Assembly (NCBI GenBank): GCA_947643615.1
Contig: CANRWO010000003.1
Coordinates: 1 to 64,000 of the forward strand
Direction: 5' to 3'
Length of the DNA stretch: 64,000 bases
Source: an uncultured Lachnospiraceae bacterium
Lineage (GTDB): Bacteria; Bacillota; Clostridia; Lachnospirales; Lachnospiraceae
Each line of letters opens with the position of its first letter. The first letter of the stretch is position 1. Positions 16,198 through 25,655 of this stretch are shown here, piece by piece. The position numbers and the translations under genes are program-made. The notes under the pieces were generated by a model that was not told the DNA's origin, searched no databases, and was given only the letters and a program-made list of their open reading frames with translations.

Positions 16198-18756
16198 ATG
16201 ATATTACATATTTTGATTCTTTTGATACAGCTGACAGGAATACTTGTCCCTTTCGTGGGATGTATCTGCCTTTTGCGGCAGGCCCGGAACCGGACGGCAA
16301 TGTACCTGCTTCTGGCGAACCTGGGGTGTCTGATCATCAATGGGAGTTATATGCTCCTGCTCCAGACCGAGACCCATGAAGGGGCGCTGATCTCCCTGAA
16401 GATGGAATATTTCGGGAATGTGGTCTTCTATCTGACGTTCGGCCTGTTCCTCTGGTCGTACCTGGGGTTAAAAAGGCACAAATGGACAAAGCTGTTTCTC
16501 TGGCTCTGGTGTGCCATGGATGTATTGTTCCTGTCATCCATATGGATCCGGGACGGTTTCCCCCTGGTATTTAAATCCCTGCATTTTCAGCGGATCGAAC
16601 AGTTGGGCCTGGTGCTGGTCCAGATTATGCCGGGGACCCTGTATATGGTCCGCTACTCCGTTATGGGCCTGATCCTGTTTTGCGGCATCCTGTACACCGT
16701 TGTGCGCATTTTCTGTGTCCAGATCCCTTCGGAACGCAATAACCTGGTCAAACTGGCCCTGTCACAGTCCGTCATCTTTGCCTCCCTGATCCTGATGCAC
16801 TTATTTCACTTTTCCTTTGATATTGTGCCTGTTTTTGCATCCACGTCCATCTTATCCATTATCATCAGCGCCTTTAAGGACGAATTTTTCGGTATAAAGG
16901 AGCTGGGGCAGCAATGGGTATTCGAGCAGATGGAAGACGCGTTTATCATAGTGGACGAGATGTACGGATATCTGGATTCCAACCTCTATGCCAAAAAAAT
17001 GTTCCATGAGCTGAATTATAAGCGAAAAAACGAAACCGTAGCCGGGGATATGTACCGTCTTTTCACCAACGGGGAGAAAGTGGTCCGGGTCTACGGCAAA
17101 TATTATAATAAAAAGATAATGGAGATACGGGACAAAGGAACTCTGTCCGGCTACAGCATGCTTCTGGTAGACATAACCGAACAGCACGAATTAATGGAAC
17201 GGGTCAAGGAGGAAAAGGAGCGCGCCGATGCCGCCAACCGGACAAAGACAGCTTTTGTCTCTAATATATCCCATGAGATCCGCACCCCCATGAACGCCAT
17301 TGTGGGAATGACCCAGATCATGCTGCGCCAGGATGACCTTTCCAGGCAAAACAGGGACTATCTGGCAAATATACAAAATTCCGGCAACGCACTGCTCACC
17401 CTCATAAACGACCTGTTGGACATCTCCAAGATCGAATCCGGTAAAATGGAGCTGGTTGAGGAAGAATATGATTTCATGTCCCTGTTAAGCGACCTGGGCA
17501 TGATCATTTTAAACAGGATCGGCAGAAAGCCTGTGGAACTGCTTTTTGACATTGACCCGGATATCCCCGCAAAATTATCCGGGGACGCCCTGCGCATCCG
17601 CCAGATAATTATTAACCTCATGAATAATGCCACCAAATTTACGGAAAAAGGTTATGTCCGGCTCACGGTAAAGGTGAACCGGGCCCTGCAAAAAGACCTG
17701 GAATTGTTTATTTCGGTACAGGATACCGGACAGGGAATCCGCCCGGAAGACCTGGGCAAGCTTTTCGGCGCCTTCCAACAGGTAGACACAAAGAAAAACC
17801 ACCACAAAGAAGGCACAGGGTTGGGCCTGTCCATCTCCAAGCAGCTGGTGGAACTGATGCACGGTACCATTGGCGTAAAGAGTGAGTACGGCCAAGGCAG
17901 TGAATTCTATTTTACAATCCGTCAACGGATCGTTGACGGGCAAAGAGCCGCCCAGATCACCCAGGGGCGGCAGGCGGCTGTAGCCGGACACATGGAGAAC
18001 GCCGCCGGGGAGGAACTGCTGAAGGAATTGACGGCAAAATACGGACTTGTCTATGTGGAGGATCTGATGGCCTTTCGTCCCACCGGAATCCCCTTCTACT
18101 ATTTTACGGACAGGTACAGCCTGCTGGATGAAACCCAAAAGCAGAAACTGGACGAATTAAATGCCGTTATCTGCGGCCTGCAGAACCCCATGGCAGAAAA
18201 TGACCTGTCCGAAGATCTGTTGGCCATAAACAAGCCTTTATACAGCTATAACTTCTGTAACCTCATTGAAAACCGCCTGGAACAGGCAGAACAGAAAGAA
18301 ACAGTTCCTGACAGGGACAGAGCACAGGATACCGGGCAGAGTCTCCGGGAATTCACCGCACCGGAAGCACGTGTATTGATCGTTGACGACAACGAGATCA
18401 ACCGCATGGTGGCGGAAGAAATGATGAAACCGCTCCTACTGCAGGCCGACACCGCTTCCGACGGCAGGCAGGCGTTGGAAATGCTCCAGCAGAACACCTA
18501 CGACCTGGTCTTGATGGACCATCTGATGCCCGTCATGGACGGCGTGGAAGCAGTGAAGGCGCTGCGGAAGCTGGAAGGGACATATTGCCAGAACCTTCCT
18601 GTCATCGCCCTCACCGGAAATACCGGCAGGGAACAGCAGGAAGAGTATCTGCAGGCGGGTATGAGCGGTTATCTGTCCAAACCCCTTGACATGGAGGAAC
18701 TTTATCAGACAATCCGGCAGTGGGTTCCCGCCAAGGTAAGAGAATCCATAAAATAG
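16198..18756 (+). CDS. hybrid sensor histidine kinase with 7-helix sensor
   Basis: 852 aa from ATG 16198, 4 nt after GGGAGG (an upstream ATG at 16186 is in frame). About 225 N-terminal residues form seven membrane helices, like the 7TM histidine kinase N-terminal sensor. A PAS-like linker follows (~240-330). HisKA has the phospho-His near residue 359 (SNISHEIRTPMNAIVGMT). HATPase shows N-box NLMNNATKF, DTGQGI and GTGLGLSIS. The C-terminal receiver (RVLIVDDNEINR) has the phospho-Asp near residue 774 (LVLMDHLMP) and the conserved Lys in GYLSKPL. There is no adjacent regulator gene, so the target is probably another phosphorelay protein. It is probably transcribed alone. Confidence 0.93.
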   Translation: MILHILILLIQLTGILVPFVGCICLLRQARNRTAMYLLLANLGCLIINGSYMLLLQTETHEGALISLKMEYFGNVVFYLTFGLFLWSYLGLKRHKWTKLFLWLWCAMDVLFLSSIWIRDGFPLVFKSLHFQRIEQLGLVLVQIMPGTLYMVRYSVMGLILFCGILYTVVRIFCVQIPSERNNLVKLALSQSVIFASLILMHLFHFSFDIVPVFASTSILSIIISAFKDEFFGIKELGQQWVFEQMEDAFIIVDEMYGYLDSNLYAKKMFHELNYKRKNETVAGDMYRLFTNGEKVVRVYGKYYNKKIMEIRDKGTLSGYSMLLVDITEQHELMERVKEEKERADAANRTKTAFVSNISHEIRTPMNAIVGMTQIMLRQDDLSRQNRDYLANIQNSGNALLTLINDLLDISKIESGKMELVEEEYDFMSLLSDLGMIILNRIGRKPVELLFDIDPDIPAKLSGDALRIRQIIINLMNNATKFTEKGYVRLTVKVNRALQKDLELFISVQDTGQGIRPEDLGKLFGAFQQVDTKKNHHKEGTGLGLSISKQLVELMHGTIGVKSEYGQGSEFYFTIRQRIVDGQRAAQITQGRQAAVAGHMENAAGEELLKELTAKYGLVYVEDLMAFRPTGIPFYYFTDRYSLLDETQKQKLDELNAVICGLQNPMAENDLSEDLLAINKPLYSYNFCNLIENRLEQAEQKETVPDRDRAQDTGQSLREFTAPEARVLIVDDNEINRMVAEEMMKPLLLQADTASDGRQALEMLQQNTYDLVLMDHLMPVMDGVEAVKALRKLEGTYCQNLPVIALTGNTGREQQEEYLQAGMSGYLSKPLDMEELYQTIRQWVPAKVRESIK

Positions 18757-18880
18757 TCCGTCCACCCGGCTCACCGCAATCGGTTTGTGAATCGCACTCA
18801 AAACGACTGTTATCAAAAGACCTTTTCAAAGTCCGCAAAGCCGCAAAATAATAAACACTGGGGTTACTATACATTTTTGT

Positions 18881-20122
18881 TTATTCCGGTTCCATTCGTC
18901 GGATCTCTGCAATTGTATCAAAATCAACTTCCGAAATGCAGATCCCTGTTTTGGGCATTGCATGGACCACCATATCGTCTCCAATGTAGATTGCCACATG
19001 GGAAGGTGTCTCATAAAAGACCAGATCCCCGGGTTTTGCGTTTTCCAACGCATCTACCTCCGTCCCTGACTCACGCTGCCCGCTTGCGCTGTGGGGAAGG
19101 CTAATCCCCAAATACCCGTATACGCTCATTGTAAAGCCGGAACTGTCTGTACCTTCTGTGAGGCTGTCCTCTCCCCACACATAGGGATTCCCTACAAACT
19201 GTAAAGCATACTCTGCCGCTGCAGCTCCCTTTTCATTGCCTTCCGAGGCTTCTACCTCAAAAGTCCCCTCTAATTCCACATACAGCTTCTCCGTCAAAAT
19301 ATCGGGTTCAGTCCCCAAACCGGCCATGTATTCCGCAGCTGCTTCCGGATTTGCCCCTGAGGGATCCATAGGAAGGCTAAACAAAGCATTTAACCCTTCA
19401 TATTCCTCATTTCTGCTGATCTTCCCTGTAAGTTCATCATACAAATAGGCTTCTGTATTATAAAACATCCCATCCGAAACGCAAAGATACAAATCATGGT
19501 CCGCAAAGATCTCTACACTGTCGCATTCTAAGAGACGATACAGAATTCCTTCTTCTGTAATGTCTGTAAAATTGCCTGACATGTTCGCTATGTTTACCCA
19601 GGCCGGATTATAACCGCAAATAAGAGGCGATGCAAAAAATTCCAATTCCCCGTAGCTTTCTTCCGAAGTGTCCGGCATGGGCGTACCGTCTGTGTTTTCA
19701 ATCGCCACAACCGCATATGTCCTGTCTGCATCTATGGAACCGTCCGCATGGTAATGTGGATATTCTGACAACAGCTCCCCGGAAATGATGCCCAGCAATG
19801 TGACACGGTACTCTCCATAACACTGGGCCTCGTTAATGTTTTGTGCATGTTCACTCCGAAATGCCTCTGCCAGCTTCCTATCCTGTACTCTCCCTGCAAT
19901 ATCGGAAGAAGACATATACTTCCATGCCCCATATACCGTCACCGAGCTTACGCACAGCAAGAATACGGCAGCCATTGCCGCTACGGATAATTTCATTTTC
20001 TGTTTCTCTGCCATTGTTCCCTGTTCCTCCACACAATGTAATATTTTCTGTTTCAGCCTCTGGTTCACCTCATCATTCGGGGCAAGGGCGCGTCGTAATG
20101 CATCGTCGAACCTTTTATCCAT
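18881..20122 (-). CDS. anti-sigma-like membrane protein with Cys-less NlpC/P60 domain
   Basis: 413 aa. The cytoplasmic part (~1-45) and single membrane helix (~46-66, VAAMAAVFLLCVSSVTVYG) resemble anti-sigma proteins of the DUF4179 kind. The extracellular middle is unassigned. Residues ~300-412 are an NlpC/P60 fold (ALQFVGNPYVWGED, LENAKPGDLVFYETPSHVAIYIGDD). The nucleophile position reads TDSSGF, not TDCSGF; the Ser codon AGT is at 19142-19144, residue 327. The His (SHVAIY) is kept. It is therefore probably a binding rather than hydrolysing domain. The start overlaps the sigma gene by 8 bp, after GGAGG. Confidence 0.85.
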   Translation of the reverse strand: MDKRFDDALRRALAPNDEVNQRLKQKILHCVEEQGTMAEKQKMKLSVAAMAAVFLLCVSSVTVYGAWKYMSSSDIAGRVQDRKLAEAFRSEHAQNINEAQCYGEYRVTLLGIISGELLSEYPHYHADGSIDADRTYAVVAIENTDGTPMPDTSEESYGELEFFASPLICGYNPAWVNIANMSGNFTDITEEGILYRLLECDSVEIFADHDLYLCVSDGMFYNTEAYLYDELTGKISRNEEYEGLNALFSLPMDPSGANPEAAAEYMAGLGTEPDILTEKLYVELEGTFEVEASEGNEKGAAAAEYALQFVGNPYVWGEDSLTEGTDSSGFTMSVYGYLGISLPHSASGQRESGTEVDALENAKPGDLVFYETPSHVAIYIGDDMVVHAMPKTGICISEVDFDTIAEIRRMEPE

Positions 20123-20642
20123 ATATAACCTCCTCCAATTCTTTTTTTAATATTTTTCGTGCCTGATGCAGTCTGCTAAGTACGGTTCCCACAGGTATTT
20201 TCATCACTTCGGCAATCTGTGCCGTTGACAGATCCTCCATATAAAAAAGAAGAACTACAATCCTTAATTTTTCCGGCAGCCGGTCCACCGCCTCTCTTAT
20301 CGTTTTGTTTTTCTCCTTATCGGCAATACACTCCTCGGGTGACGGTTCCGCAGATTCACCAGTATATGTATCCCGCTCGTCTACGATAAGCTGTGTGTCT
20401 GCAATACGTTTCCTCCATGCAAATTTTCTTTTTTTATTCTTCCATATGCGTATGGCAATGGACAGAAAATAGCTCTTCGGATTCTTACCGTATTCCATCT
20501 TTTCCCTTAACTGGAGCGCCATAAGAAAAGTATCCTGGTATAAATCATCAGCCTCCTGCAGATTATGGGTGAGATTCCTGCAAAATGAGTAGATATCCTT
20601 ACTATACTGATCTATGCACACTTCAAGCTCCTGCTTTGTCAT
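20115..20642 (-). CDS. ECF-type RNA polymerase sigma factor
   Basis: 175 aa. Region 2 lies at ~10-75 (YSFCRNLTHNLQEADDLYQDTF) and region 4 at ~120-170 (LPEKLRIVVLLFYMEDLSTA, IAEVMKIPVGTVLSRLHQAR). It has no extra domains and directs core polymerase to a specific promoter set. Its 3' end overlaps the membrane anti-sigma-like gene, the standard sigma/anti-sigma layout. The trigger is inferred to be a cell-envelope signal sensed by the NlpC-like ectodomain. Confidence 0.93.
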   Translation of the reverse strand: MTKQELEVCIDQYSKDIYSFCRNLTHNLQEADDLYQDTFLMALQLREKMEYGKNPKSYFLSIAIRIWKNKKRKFAWRKRIADTQLIVDERDTYTGESAEPSPEECIADKEKNKTIREAVDRLPEKLRIVVLLFYMEDLSTAQIAEVMKIPVGTVLSRLHQARKILKKELEEVIYG

Positions 20643-20657
20643 TTAGTCCTCTCCCTT

Positions 20658-20746
20658 TAAGACGTCTTATCCGGGCAGCGGCCTCTTTGCCCTTCCCTCA
20701 TACATTGTAATAACTATCCGATTTATTCGGATTATTTTCCATTATA
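20658..20746 (-). promoter_or_regulatory. promoter region of the sigma factor with two dyads
   Basis: The minus strand carries TATAAT at 20746-20741. Downstream lie a dyad ATCCGA-N5-TCGGAT (20716-20732) and a perfect palindrome TAAGACGTCTTA (20658-20669), which ends 16 nt before the ATG. The dyads are candidate operators or a 5' hairpin. No clear -35 is seen. Confidence 0.4.
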
Positions 20747-20778
20747 TCTTTTTTTATAAAAATCAGTTCCTCCAATCA

Positions 20779-20821
20779 CAAAAACCGCTTTCGTAACCGA
20801 AAAAAGGTTACCGAAAGCGGT
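20779..20821 (-). terminator. terminator after the sugar isomerase-like gene
   Basis: ACCGCTTTCG pairs with CGAAAGCGGT, with inner AACC/GGTT pairs. On the minus strand the stem is followed by TTTTTG. It insulates the sigma operon. Confidence 0.85.
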
Positions 20822-20854
20822 CTCAGATATCAAATATTTATTTTACTCCCTGGC

Positions 20855-21691
20855 TTAAACCTCCGCATACTTCTGCAGAATGAAGTTCTTCACCTGCTGG
20901 TTGTTCTCCGGCTTTGTATCCTCCAGGGTAGCATGGATGTAGGGCTTCCTCTCCTTCATAAACTTCAGCACCCGGGTGTAATCCATCTCGCCCAAGCCGC
21001 AGCCTACTGAATTCAGCTTTCCGTCACCTACCACGAAGTCCTTCAGATGCACCATGGCAATATCGGGGCCAAGCAGTTCGATGGCTTCCTCAAAGATTGC
21101 ATCCCTGTCCTGATAATTGGAGATATCCAGCATATTCACAGGATCAAAGATGATCTGCAGATTAGGGGAATTAATCTCATCCAACACCTGTCTCGCCCTC
21201 CGGGGGGTTGACACGATATGGCGGTATACCGGCTCGATGGCAAACACCACACCCATCTGCTCCGCATATTTCACAATGGGACGGACATTGTCCATAAACA
21301 GCTGCAGCGCCTCCTCCGTATGGCACTCGGGAGTAAAGCTGTATGTCTCGTTAGGCGCTCCAGTCTCCGTCCCCACCACGCCGCAGCCCAGCCATGAGGC
21401 AAAGCGGATATGGGCCATATAACGGTGAACCGTTGCCGCCAGACGCTCCTTGTTGGGATCAGCCAGATTCAGATAGCAGCCCAGCACCGCAATATCCACA
21501 TTGTTTTTCGCAAAGACATTCTTAATATACATGGCAAGTCCGGGGGTCATGGCCTCGTCGGTGGTGGGAAATTCTTCGATCACCTTCGCCAGGGCCAGAT
21601 GCCCGCATTCAAACCCCAGATTATGTACATCCGCGATCCGCTCCGCAAAGGGAAGCTTTGTTGTGTCGTGTAACCTGATTCCTAACTGCAT
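20855..21691 (-). CDS. xylose isomerase-like TIM-barrel sugar isomerase/epimerase
   Basis: 278 aa of the AP-endonuclease-2/xylose isomerase-like barrel. Likely metal ligands are Glu in VVFAIEPVY, Asp in IIFDPVN, His in VHLKDF and Glu in ATLEDTKP, the usual set for ketose 3-epimerases and inosose-type enzymes. The start MQLGIRLHDTTKL follows GGAGG. The substrate cannot be read from sequence. It is a single gene with its own terminator, and a 10-bp dyad upstream. Confidence 0.8.
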   Translation of the reverse strand: MQLGIRLHDTTKLPFAERIADVHNLGFECGHLALAKVIEEFPTTDEAMTPGLAMYIKNVFAKNNVDIAVLGCYLNLADPNKERLAATVHRYMAHIRFASWLGCGVVGTETGAPNETYSFTPECHTEEALQLFMDNVRPIVKYAEQMGVVFAIEPVYRHIVSTPRRARQVLDEINSPNLQIIFDPVNMLDISNYQDRDAIFEEAIELLGPDIAMVHLKDFVVGDGKLNSVGCGLGEMDYTRVLKFMKERKPYIHATLEDTKPENNQQVKNFILQKYAEV

Positions 21692-21729
21692 ACTTCAATC
21701 CTCCGTTTATTTAGAATAGCCGCTGATAC

Positions 21730-21772
21730 CCAAAGATATCAAATAACTACCTATAGTGTACCATATCTTTGG
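21730..21772. promoter_or_regulatory. 10-bp inverted repeat between isomerase gene and upstream gene
   Basis: CCAAAGATAT (21730-21739) and ATATCTTTGG (21763-21772) are perfect inverted copies separated by 23 bp. A possible -10 (TATTCT) for the isomerase gene lies just downstream on the minus strand. It may be an operator or a weak terminator for the gene ending at 21774. Confidence 0.4.
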
Positions 21773-21773
21773 T

Positions 21774-22628
21774 CTATTCTGAACCAAATATTTTTGTAAT
21801 ATTATCACAACTTTCCGCATTTGACAGATTTTCCAAAGCGGATTCGGTGATCCTGTTTGAAGTGTCTGTAATAAGCCCCAAAAACTCCTGGTCATACCGG
21901 GAATAAGTCATCAACAGGGTTTCCCCTTTTGTTCCGGTAACTTCCACCGTAATAGTGGGGTCGTTCCCGTCATATCCCTGACCGCCATATTCTATTTTGT
22001 CCACAGGACCTTCCAACAACCCGCATTCCTCTACCAGCTGACCGGCAAGCTCCGCATACACGCTGCAGTCCTTTAATAGAGCCGGGTCGAATTCAAGAGA
22101 AGGATTTGCATCCAGGTGCCTGCCATGTCCGATATTGAAAAGCTCCCCGGTTACAGCATCCACCATAAAGAACCATCTGGTGCTTTCTATCTTCCGCTCC
22201 TGTTCAAACGAAATATCGGCCGACCAGAAAGCACGGGGAAAAGTTTCCGTTCCCGGACAATAACTCATATAAACGTATGCGCCTTCCAAATCCAGTCCGA
22301 AAATATCCCTCAAATACTGCCCTCCGGCCTCAGCCGCCTCTTCCATGGTCAGATCCATTTCCCTGGGTGTCCCTTTATTCAGGCTGTCCATGCTGACCTG
22401 GTAATTCACGGCAGTGCCGGCCGCTTCCTTTCTTTCAGACGCCGACGATGATGCCTCAGAGCCATACAAAACCTGAAAGTCGGAAACCTGATAGCTGGTG
22501 GGAATTCTTTCCATCTGTCCGGCCTTGGCCGCCATGACGGTTTCCGCCGCCGTATTGAACAGGGTGGCGCCCGCTCCGATTACGGCTATTGTTGCCGCTG
22601 CCAAAATAACGATTTTTTTCTGTCTCAT
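21774..22628 (-). CDS. secreted hypothetical protein linked to a two-component system
   Basis: 284 aa. A signal peptide or anchor (RQKKIVILAAATIAVIGAGA, residues ~2-21) is followed by a Ser/Glu-rich linker and a mixed alpha/beta ectodomain. WFFMVDAVTGELFNIGHGRH resembles the strand-turn of PepSY-like domains (a D-A-x-T-G-E pattern). No catalytic motif is evident. It follows the sensor kinase at 160 bp in the same direction, suggesting a target of or accessory to that system. Confidence 0.65.
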   Translation of the reverse strand: MRQKKIVILAAATIAVIGAGATLFNTAAETVMAAKAGQMERIPTSYQVSDFQVLYGSEASSSASERKEAAGTAVNYQVSMDSLNKGTPREMDLTMEEAAEAGGQYLRDIFGLDLEGAYVYMSYCPGTETFPRAFWSADISFEQERKIESTRWFFMVDAVTGELFNIGHGRHLDANPSLEFDPALLKDCSVYAELAGQLVEECGLLEGPVDKIEYGGQGYDGNDPTITVEVTGTKGETLLMTYSRYDQEFLGLITDTSNRITESALENLSNAESCDNITKIFGSE

Positions 22629-22790
22629 AGTGAAACTCCTTTCTACTACAATATATGTGCTGTTTCCAGCAATCTGTTATGCCCCCGCCGGCCGATGCCA
22701 TTACATACCCGGTCACTCACCGTACCGGCAGTTGCTGTTTCTGATAAATACACTATAAAATTTATTTCAATCAGAAAAACATCAAAGTTG

Positions 22791-24248
22791 TTATGAACTT
22801 GTAAACTTTTCTTTTTCAGAAACCTCCGGACTTTCCGCAGCCCTTCTTCCCTGGGGAAAACACAGCCTGACTACGGTACCCTTCCCCTGTTCAGAGGCAA
22901 ATGTCAATTCTCCGTGATGAAGCTGCGCGATCCTGTCACAGATAGACAACCCAAGTCCGGTCCCGCCGCCGGCACGGCTCCGCGCCTTGTCCACACGGTA
23001 AAATGCTTCCTTTATATGAGACATCTGCTCCGGGTTCATGCCAATGCCATGGTCTTCCACTTTTACTACCACCCGGGAGCCTTCCAAACAGGCGAAAACT
23101 CCTATTTCCCCCTCCGGCCGGCTGGCCTTTATAGCATTGTCAATCAAATTATTGAGCAGGATCAAAAGCTGCTCCCCGTTTCCCCTGAACACGAAATCCC
23201 GGGCCGTATGATAAGAGAGCTTTAACCCCCTCTCCCTCGCTTTTATCCCCATGGCCTTCCCTGACCGGTCAAAAAGCGCCGTCACGAGGCAATCCTCCAT
23301 TTCCGTCTCCTCTCCCCCAAGGAGCGCCATATCAAGAAGCTGGTAAGCCATATTCTGGAGTCTGCTGCACTCTGACATGATAAATTGGGTGCATTCATAC
23401 CGTTCTTCCTCCGGCACGGATGCCCTTTGAAGGTATTCGGCATAACCATAGATTGCTGTCAGCGGGATCCTTAATTCATGGGAAAAATTATCAATAAACT
23501 GTTGTTTCTGCTCCGCCATCTCCTGGAAATGCCGAATCTGATTCTCCACCTGTTCCGCCATCAGATTAAAATTGCAAGCCACTCTGGCCACCTCATCTTT
23601 CCCGTTGACCGGAAGCCTGCTCTCATAATTCCCCTCTGCAATCTTTGCAGAAGCTCCGGAAATCTGCCTTAAGGGCCGAAAGATGATATTCAGGAACTGA
23701 AAAAGGAAAAAGGCCATAAGGAACATCATTGCCGCTCCCAAAAAGAACAGGAGATCCTTCGTATGACGCCATGACGAGACTTCACCTTCCAGGCTCCCCC
23801 TGTACAGAAGGCCGTAGTCCTGCCACGGGGCCGGGAATGTGCCATAGACAAAAAAAGCAGGCGCCGGCTCCTTTTCCAAGTAGACCAGCCTCTCCTGGCT
23901 GTAACCGGTATCCGCCGGAAAAACGGGATGATCCGTTGGCATGATCCCCAAACTGGAATAGATCCATTGGCCGGAAAAGGCCACCGCCAGTCCGCCCTCC
24001 TTCCCCTGCAGATACCGGGAATAAGAACGCATCATTGCCTCTATATTTTCTTCCACATTATTTCCCCGCTGCTCCAATGCCTGCATATCCGTAAGCATGG
24101 ATGACGCGATGACATAATGCTCCGCCAGGCATCTGTCCCTGGCTGCAGAAAGCTTATCATTCAGTATAACGATGGAAACGATGAGAATCATGGAATTGAG
24201 AAATACAAGAAAAAGGATTAACATCGTGAAAAAAGTCCGTTTCTTCAT
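22791..24248 (-). CDS. two-component sensor histidine kinase
   Basis: 485 aa. A membrane helix (~8-30), extracytoplasmic sensor (~31-165), second helix (~168-190) and HAMP (~192-245, RPLRQISGASAKIAEGNY) precede HisKA with the phospho-His in DNFSHELRIPLTAIYG. HATPase follows, with DNAIKA, VEDHGIGM and GGTGLGLSI. The ATG lies immediately after the regulator stop, with GGAGG inside the end of that gene, so the two are translationally coupled. The input signal is unknown. Confidence 0.93.
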   Translation of the reverse strand: MKKRTFFTMLILFLVFLNSMILIVSIVILNDKLSAARDRCLAEHYVIASSMLTDMQALEQRGNNVEENIEAMMRSYSRYLQGKEGGLAVAFSGQWIYSSLGIMPTDHPVFPADTGYSQERLVYLEKEPAPAFFVYGTFPAPWQDYGLLYRGSLEGEVSSWRHTKDLLFFLGAAMMFLMAFFLFQFLNIIFRPLRQISGASAKIAEGNYESRLPVNGKDEVARVACNFNLMAEQVENQIRHFQEMAEQKQQFIDNFSHELRIPLTAIYGYAEYLQRASVPEEERYECTQFIMSECSRLQNMAYQLLDMALLGGEETEMEDCLVTALFDRSGKAMGIKARERGLKLSYHTARDFVFRGNGEQLLILLNNLIDNAIKASRPEGEIGVFACLEGSRVVVKVEDHGIGMNPEQMSHIKEAFYRVDKARSRAGGGTGLGLSICDRIAQLHHGELTFASEQGKGTVVRLCFPQGRRAAESPEVSEKEKFTSS

Positions 24249-24896
24249 TTATACCTCCAGCCGGTATCCCAGCTTATATACCGTCCTGATAGCTTCTTCC
24301 AGATGCAGTTTATGGCGCAGCCTTTGTATATGGACGTCCACGGTCCTGGTCCCCCCGTCAAAATCATATCCCCATACCATATCTAACAGCCTTTCTCTGG
24401 AAAGCGCAATATTCCTGTTTCTGATCAGCACCTCTAACAGCTCATATTCTTTCGGCGTGCATTCCACTGCCGCTCCGTTTAAGTAGACCTGATGTCTGTC
24501 AAAATCACATTTCACACTGCCCAATGTAAATTCCGTCTCAGACTTCCTGGTCCGCCGCAGCAGCGCTTCCACACGTGCCGCCAGCTCCAGCATCTGAAAA
24601 GGTTTGGTCAGATAATCATCCGCCCCCATAGCCAGTCCCTTCAGCTTGTCGGTAAGTCCGCTTTTCGCCGTAAGGAAAATAGCCGGCGTCTTGGAGGCCC
24701 TTTCAAGCACCTGATAACCATCCAGCTCGGGCAGCATAATATCCAGCACAAGAAGATCATACTTTCCGTTCTCCAAAAGTTCCACCGCAGTCCTTCCGTC
24801 AAAGGCCTGGGTACAATGATGCCCTGTAAGATTCAGATTTCTGCGTATCAGTTCATTAATGGAATACTCATCCTCCACAATCAATATTTCGGCCAT
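24249..24896 (-). CDS. OmpR/PhoB-type response regulator
   Basis: 215 aa from MAEILIVEDEYSINE, 6 nt after AGGGGG; the ATG two codons upstream is too close to it. The receiver has the phospho-Asp in LLVLDIMLPELDGY and Lys in DDYLTKPF. The winged-helix C-terminus has LTPKEYELLEVLIRN-like (ECTPKEYELLEVLIRN) and RTVDVHIQRLRHKL. It is the partner of the downstream kinase. Confidence 0.95.
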   Translation of the reverse strand: MAEILIVEDEYSINELIRRNLNLTGHHCTQAFDGRTAVELLENGKYDLLVLDIMLPELDGYQVLERASKTPAIFLTAKSGLTDKLKGLAMGADDYLTKPFQMLELAARVEALLRRTRKSETEFTLGSVKCDFDRHQVYLNGAAVECTPKEYELLEVLIRNRNIALSRERLLDMVWGYDFDGGTRTVDVHIQRLRHKLHLEEAIRTVYKLGYRLEV

Positions 24897-25058
24897 TTTC
24901 ATCCCCCTCTCAAAGCGTGTCCCCCCGGAATCTTCCCCCATGTGCACAACCCGCCTCAGAAACAGTTTACCTCCAAAATGTTTCCGAGTTGTAAATTTCC
25001 AGGCTCCATGTATAGACCAAATCCAACACCCGGAAATCAAACCTGAAAGACCGGCAAA

Positions 25059-25100
25059 GCAAAAAGGCCATCGGAAAACACTTTACCGACAGCCTTTTGC
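25059..25100 (-). terminator. terminator after the YcxB-like gene
   Basis: GCAAAAAGGC and GCCTTTTGC arms, with inner TCGG/CCGA. The minus strand ends in TTTTTGC. It separates the ycxB-like gene from the two-component operon. Confidence 0.75.
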
Positions 25101-25137
25101 CTTATACCATATTTTCTTCAGACCCGCGGCCAAAGAA

Positions 25138-25623
25138 TTACTGCAGAGAACCGCATTTTCCCTCTATCAGAGTTCTGCATTTCTCCCAGTCCCCCTCCAC
25201 AAAACAGTCCTTATACAGCCGGAGGACTTTTTCATCCCTCAGGATAAGCCACACTTTATTGCCCTTTTCTCTTATCTTACTGAGATCCGAATATTTATAA
25301 TGCACGGAAAGATTTCCCTCCACCAATGAGACCTGCATCTCATCAAAGGAAATAACCCTCAGCCAATCCCTTTGGCCATAGCTGTTCACCATGGCCCTGT
25401 ACTGTCTTTTTGCATAGAGTATGTCTCTCATAAACACCCGGTAAAGACAAAGAAATGTAATCACCAAATACACGGCAAACCGGGATGCCACAGCCATCCC
25501 TGCTGCCACCAACCCAAACAGAATCCAAAAAACAGTGAAGCCTAATCTTGCGGGTTTCCTTTTATTCTCCCACAGCCATGACATGTAAACCTTCCAAGTA
25601 ACTCTATACTCGTTCTTTACCAT
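25138..25623 (-). CDS. YcxB-like membrane protein
   Basis: 161 aa. Two adjacent membrane helices (~28-48 and ~50-66) sit between a short N-terminal strand segment and a C-terminal beta-rich domain. The latter contains ISFDEMQVSLVEGNLSVHYKYSDL-type repeats and WLILRDEKVLRLYKDCF, the YcxB layout. Function unknown. It follows the GH28 start region 32 bp downstream in the same direction, so it may be the last gene of that transcription unit. Confidence 0.7.
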   Translation of the reverse strand: MVKNEYRVTWKVYMSWLWENKRKPARLGFTVFWILFGLVAAGMAVASRFAVYLVITFLCLYRVFMRDILYAKRQYRAMVNSYGQRDWLRVISFDEMQVSLVEGNLSVHYKYSDLSKIREKGNKVWLILRDEKVLRLYKDCFVEGDWEKCRTLIEGKCGSLQ

Positions 25624-25655
25624 TGCGCCGTCCTTTTCACATCGAAAATACTCTG

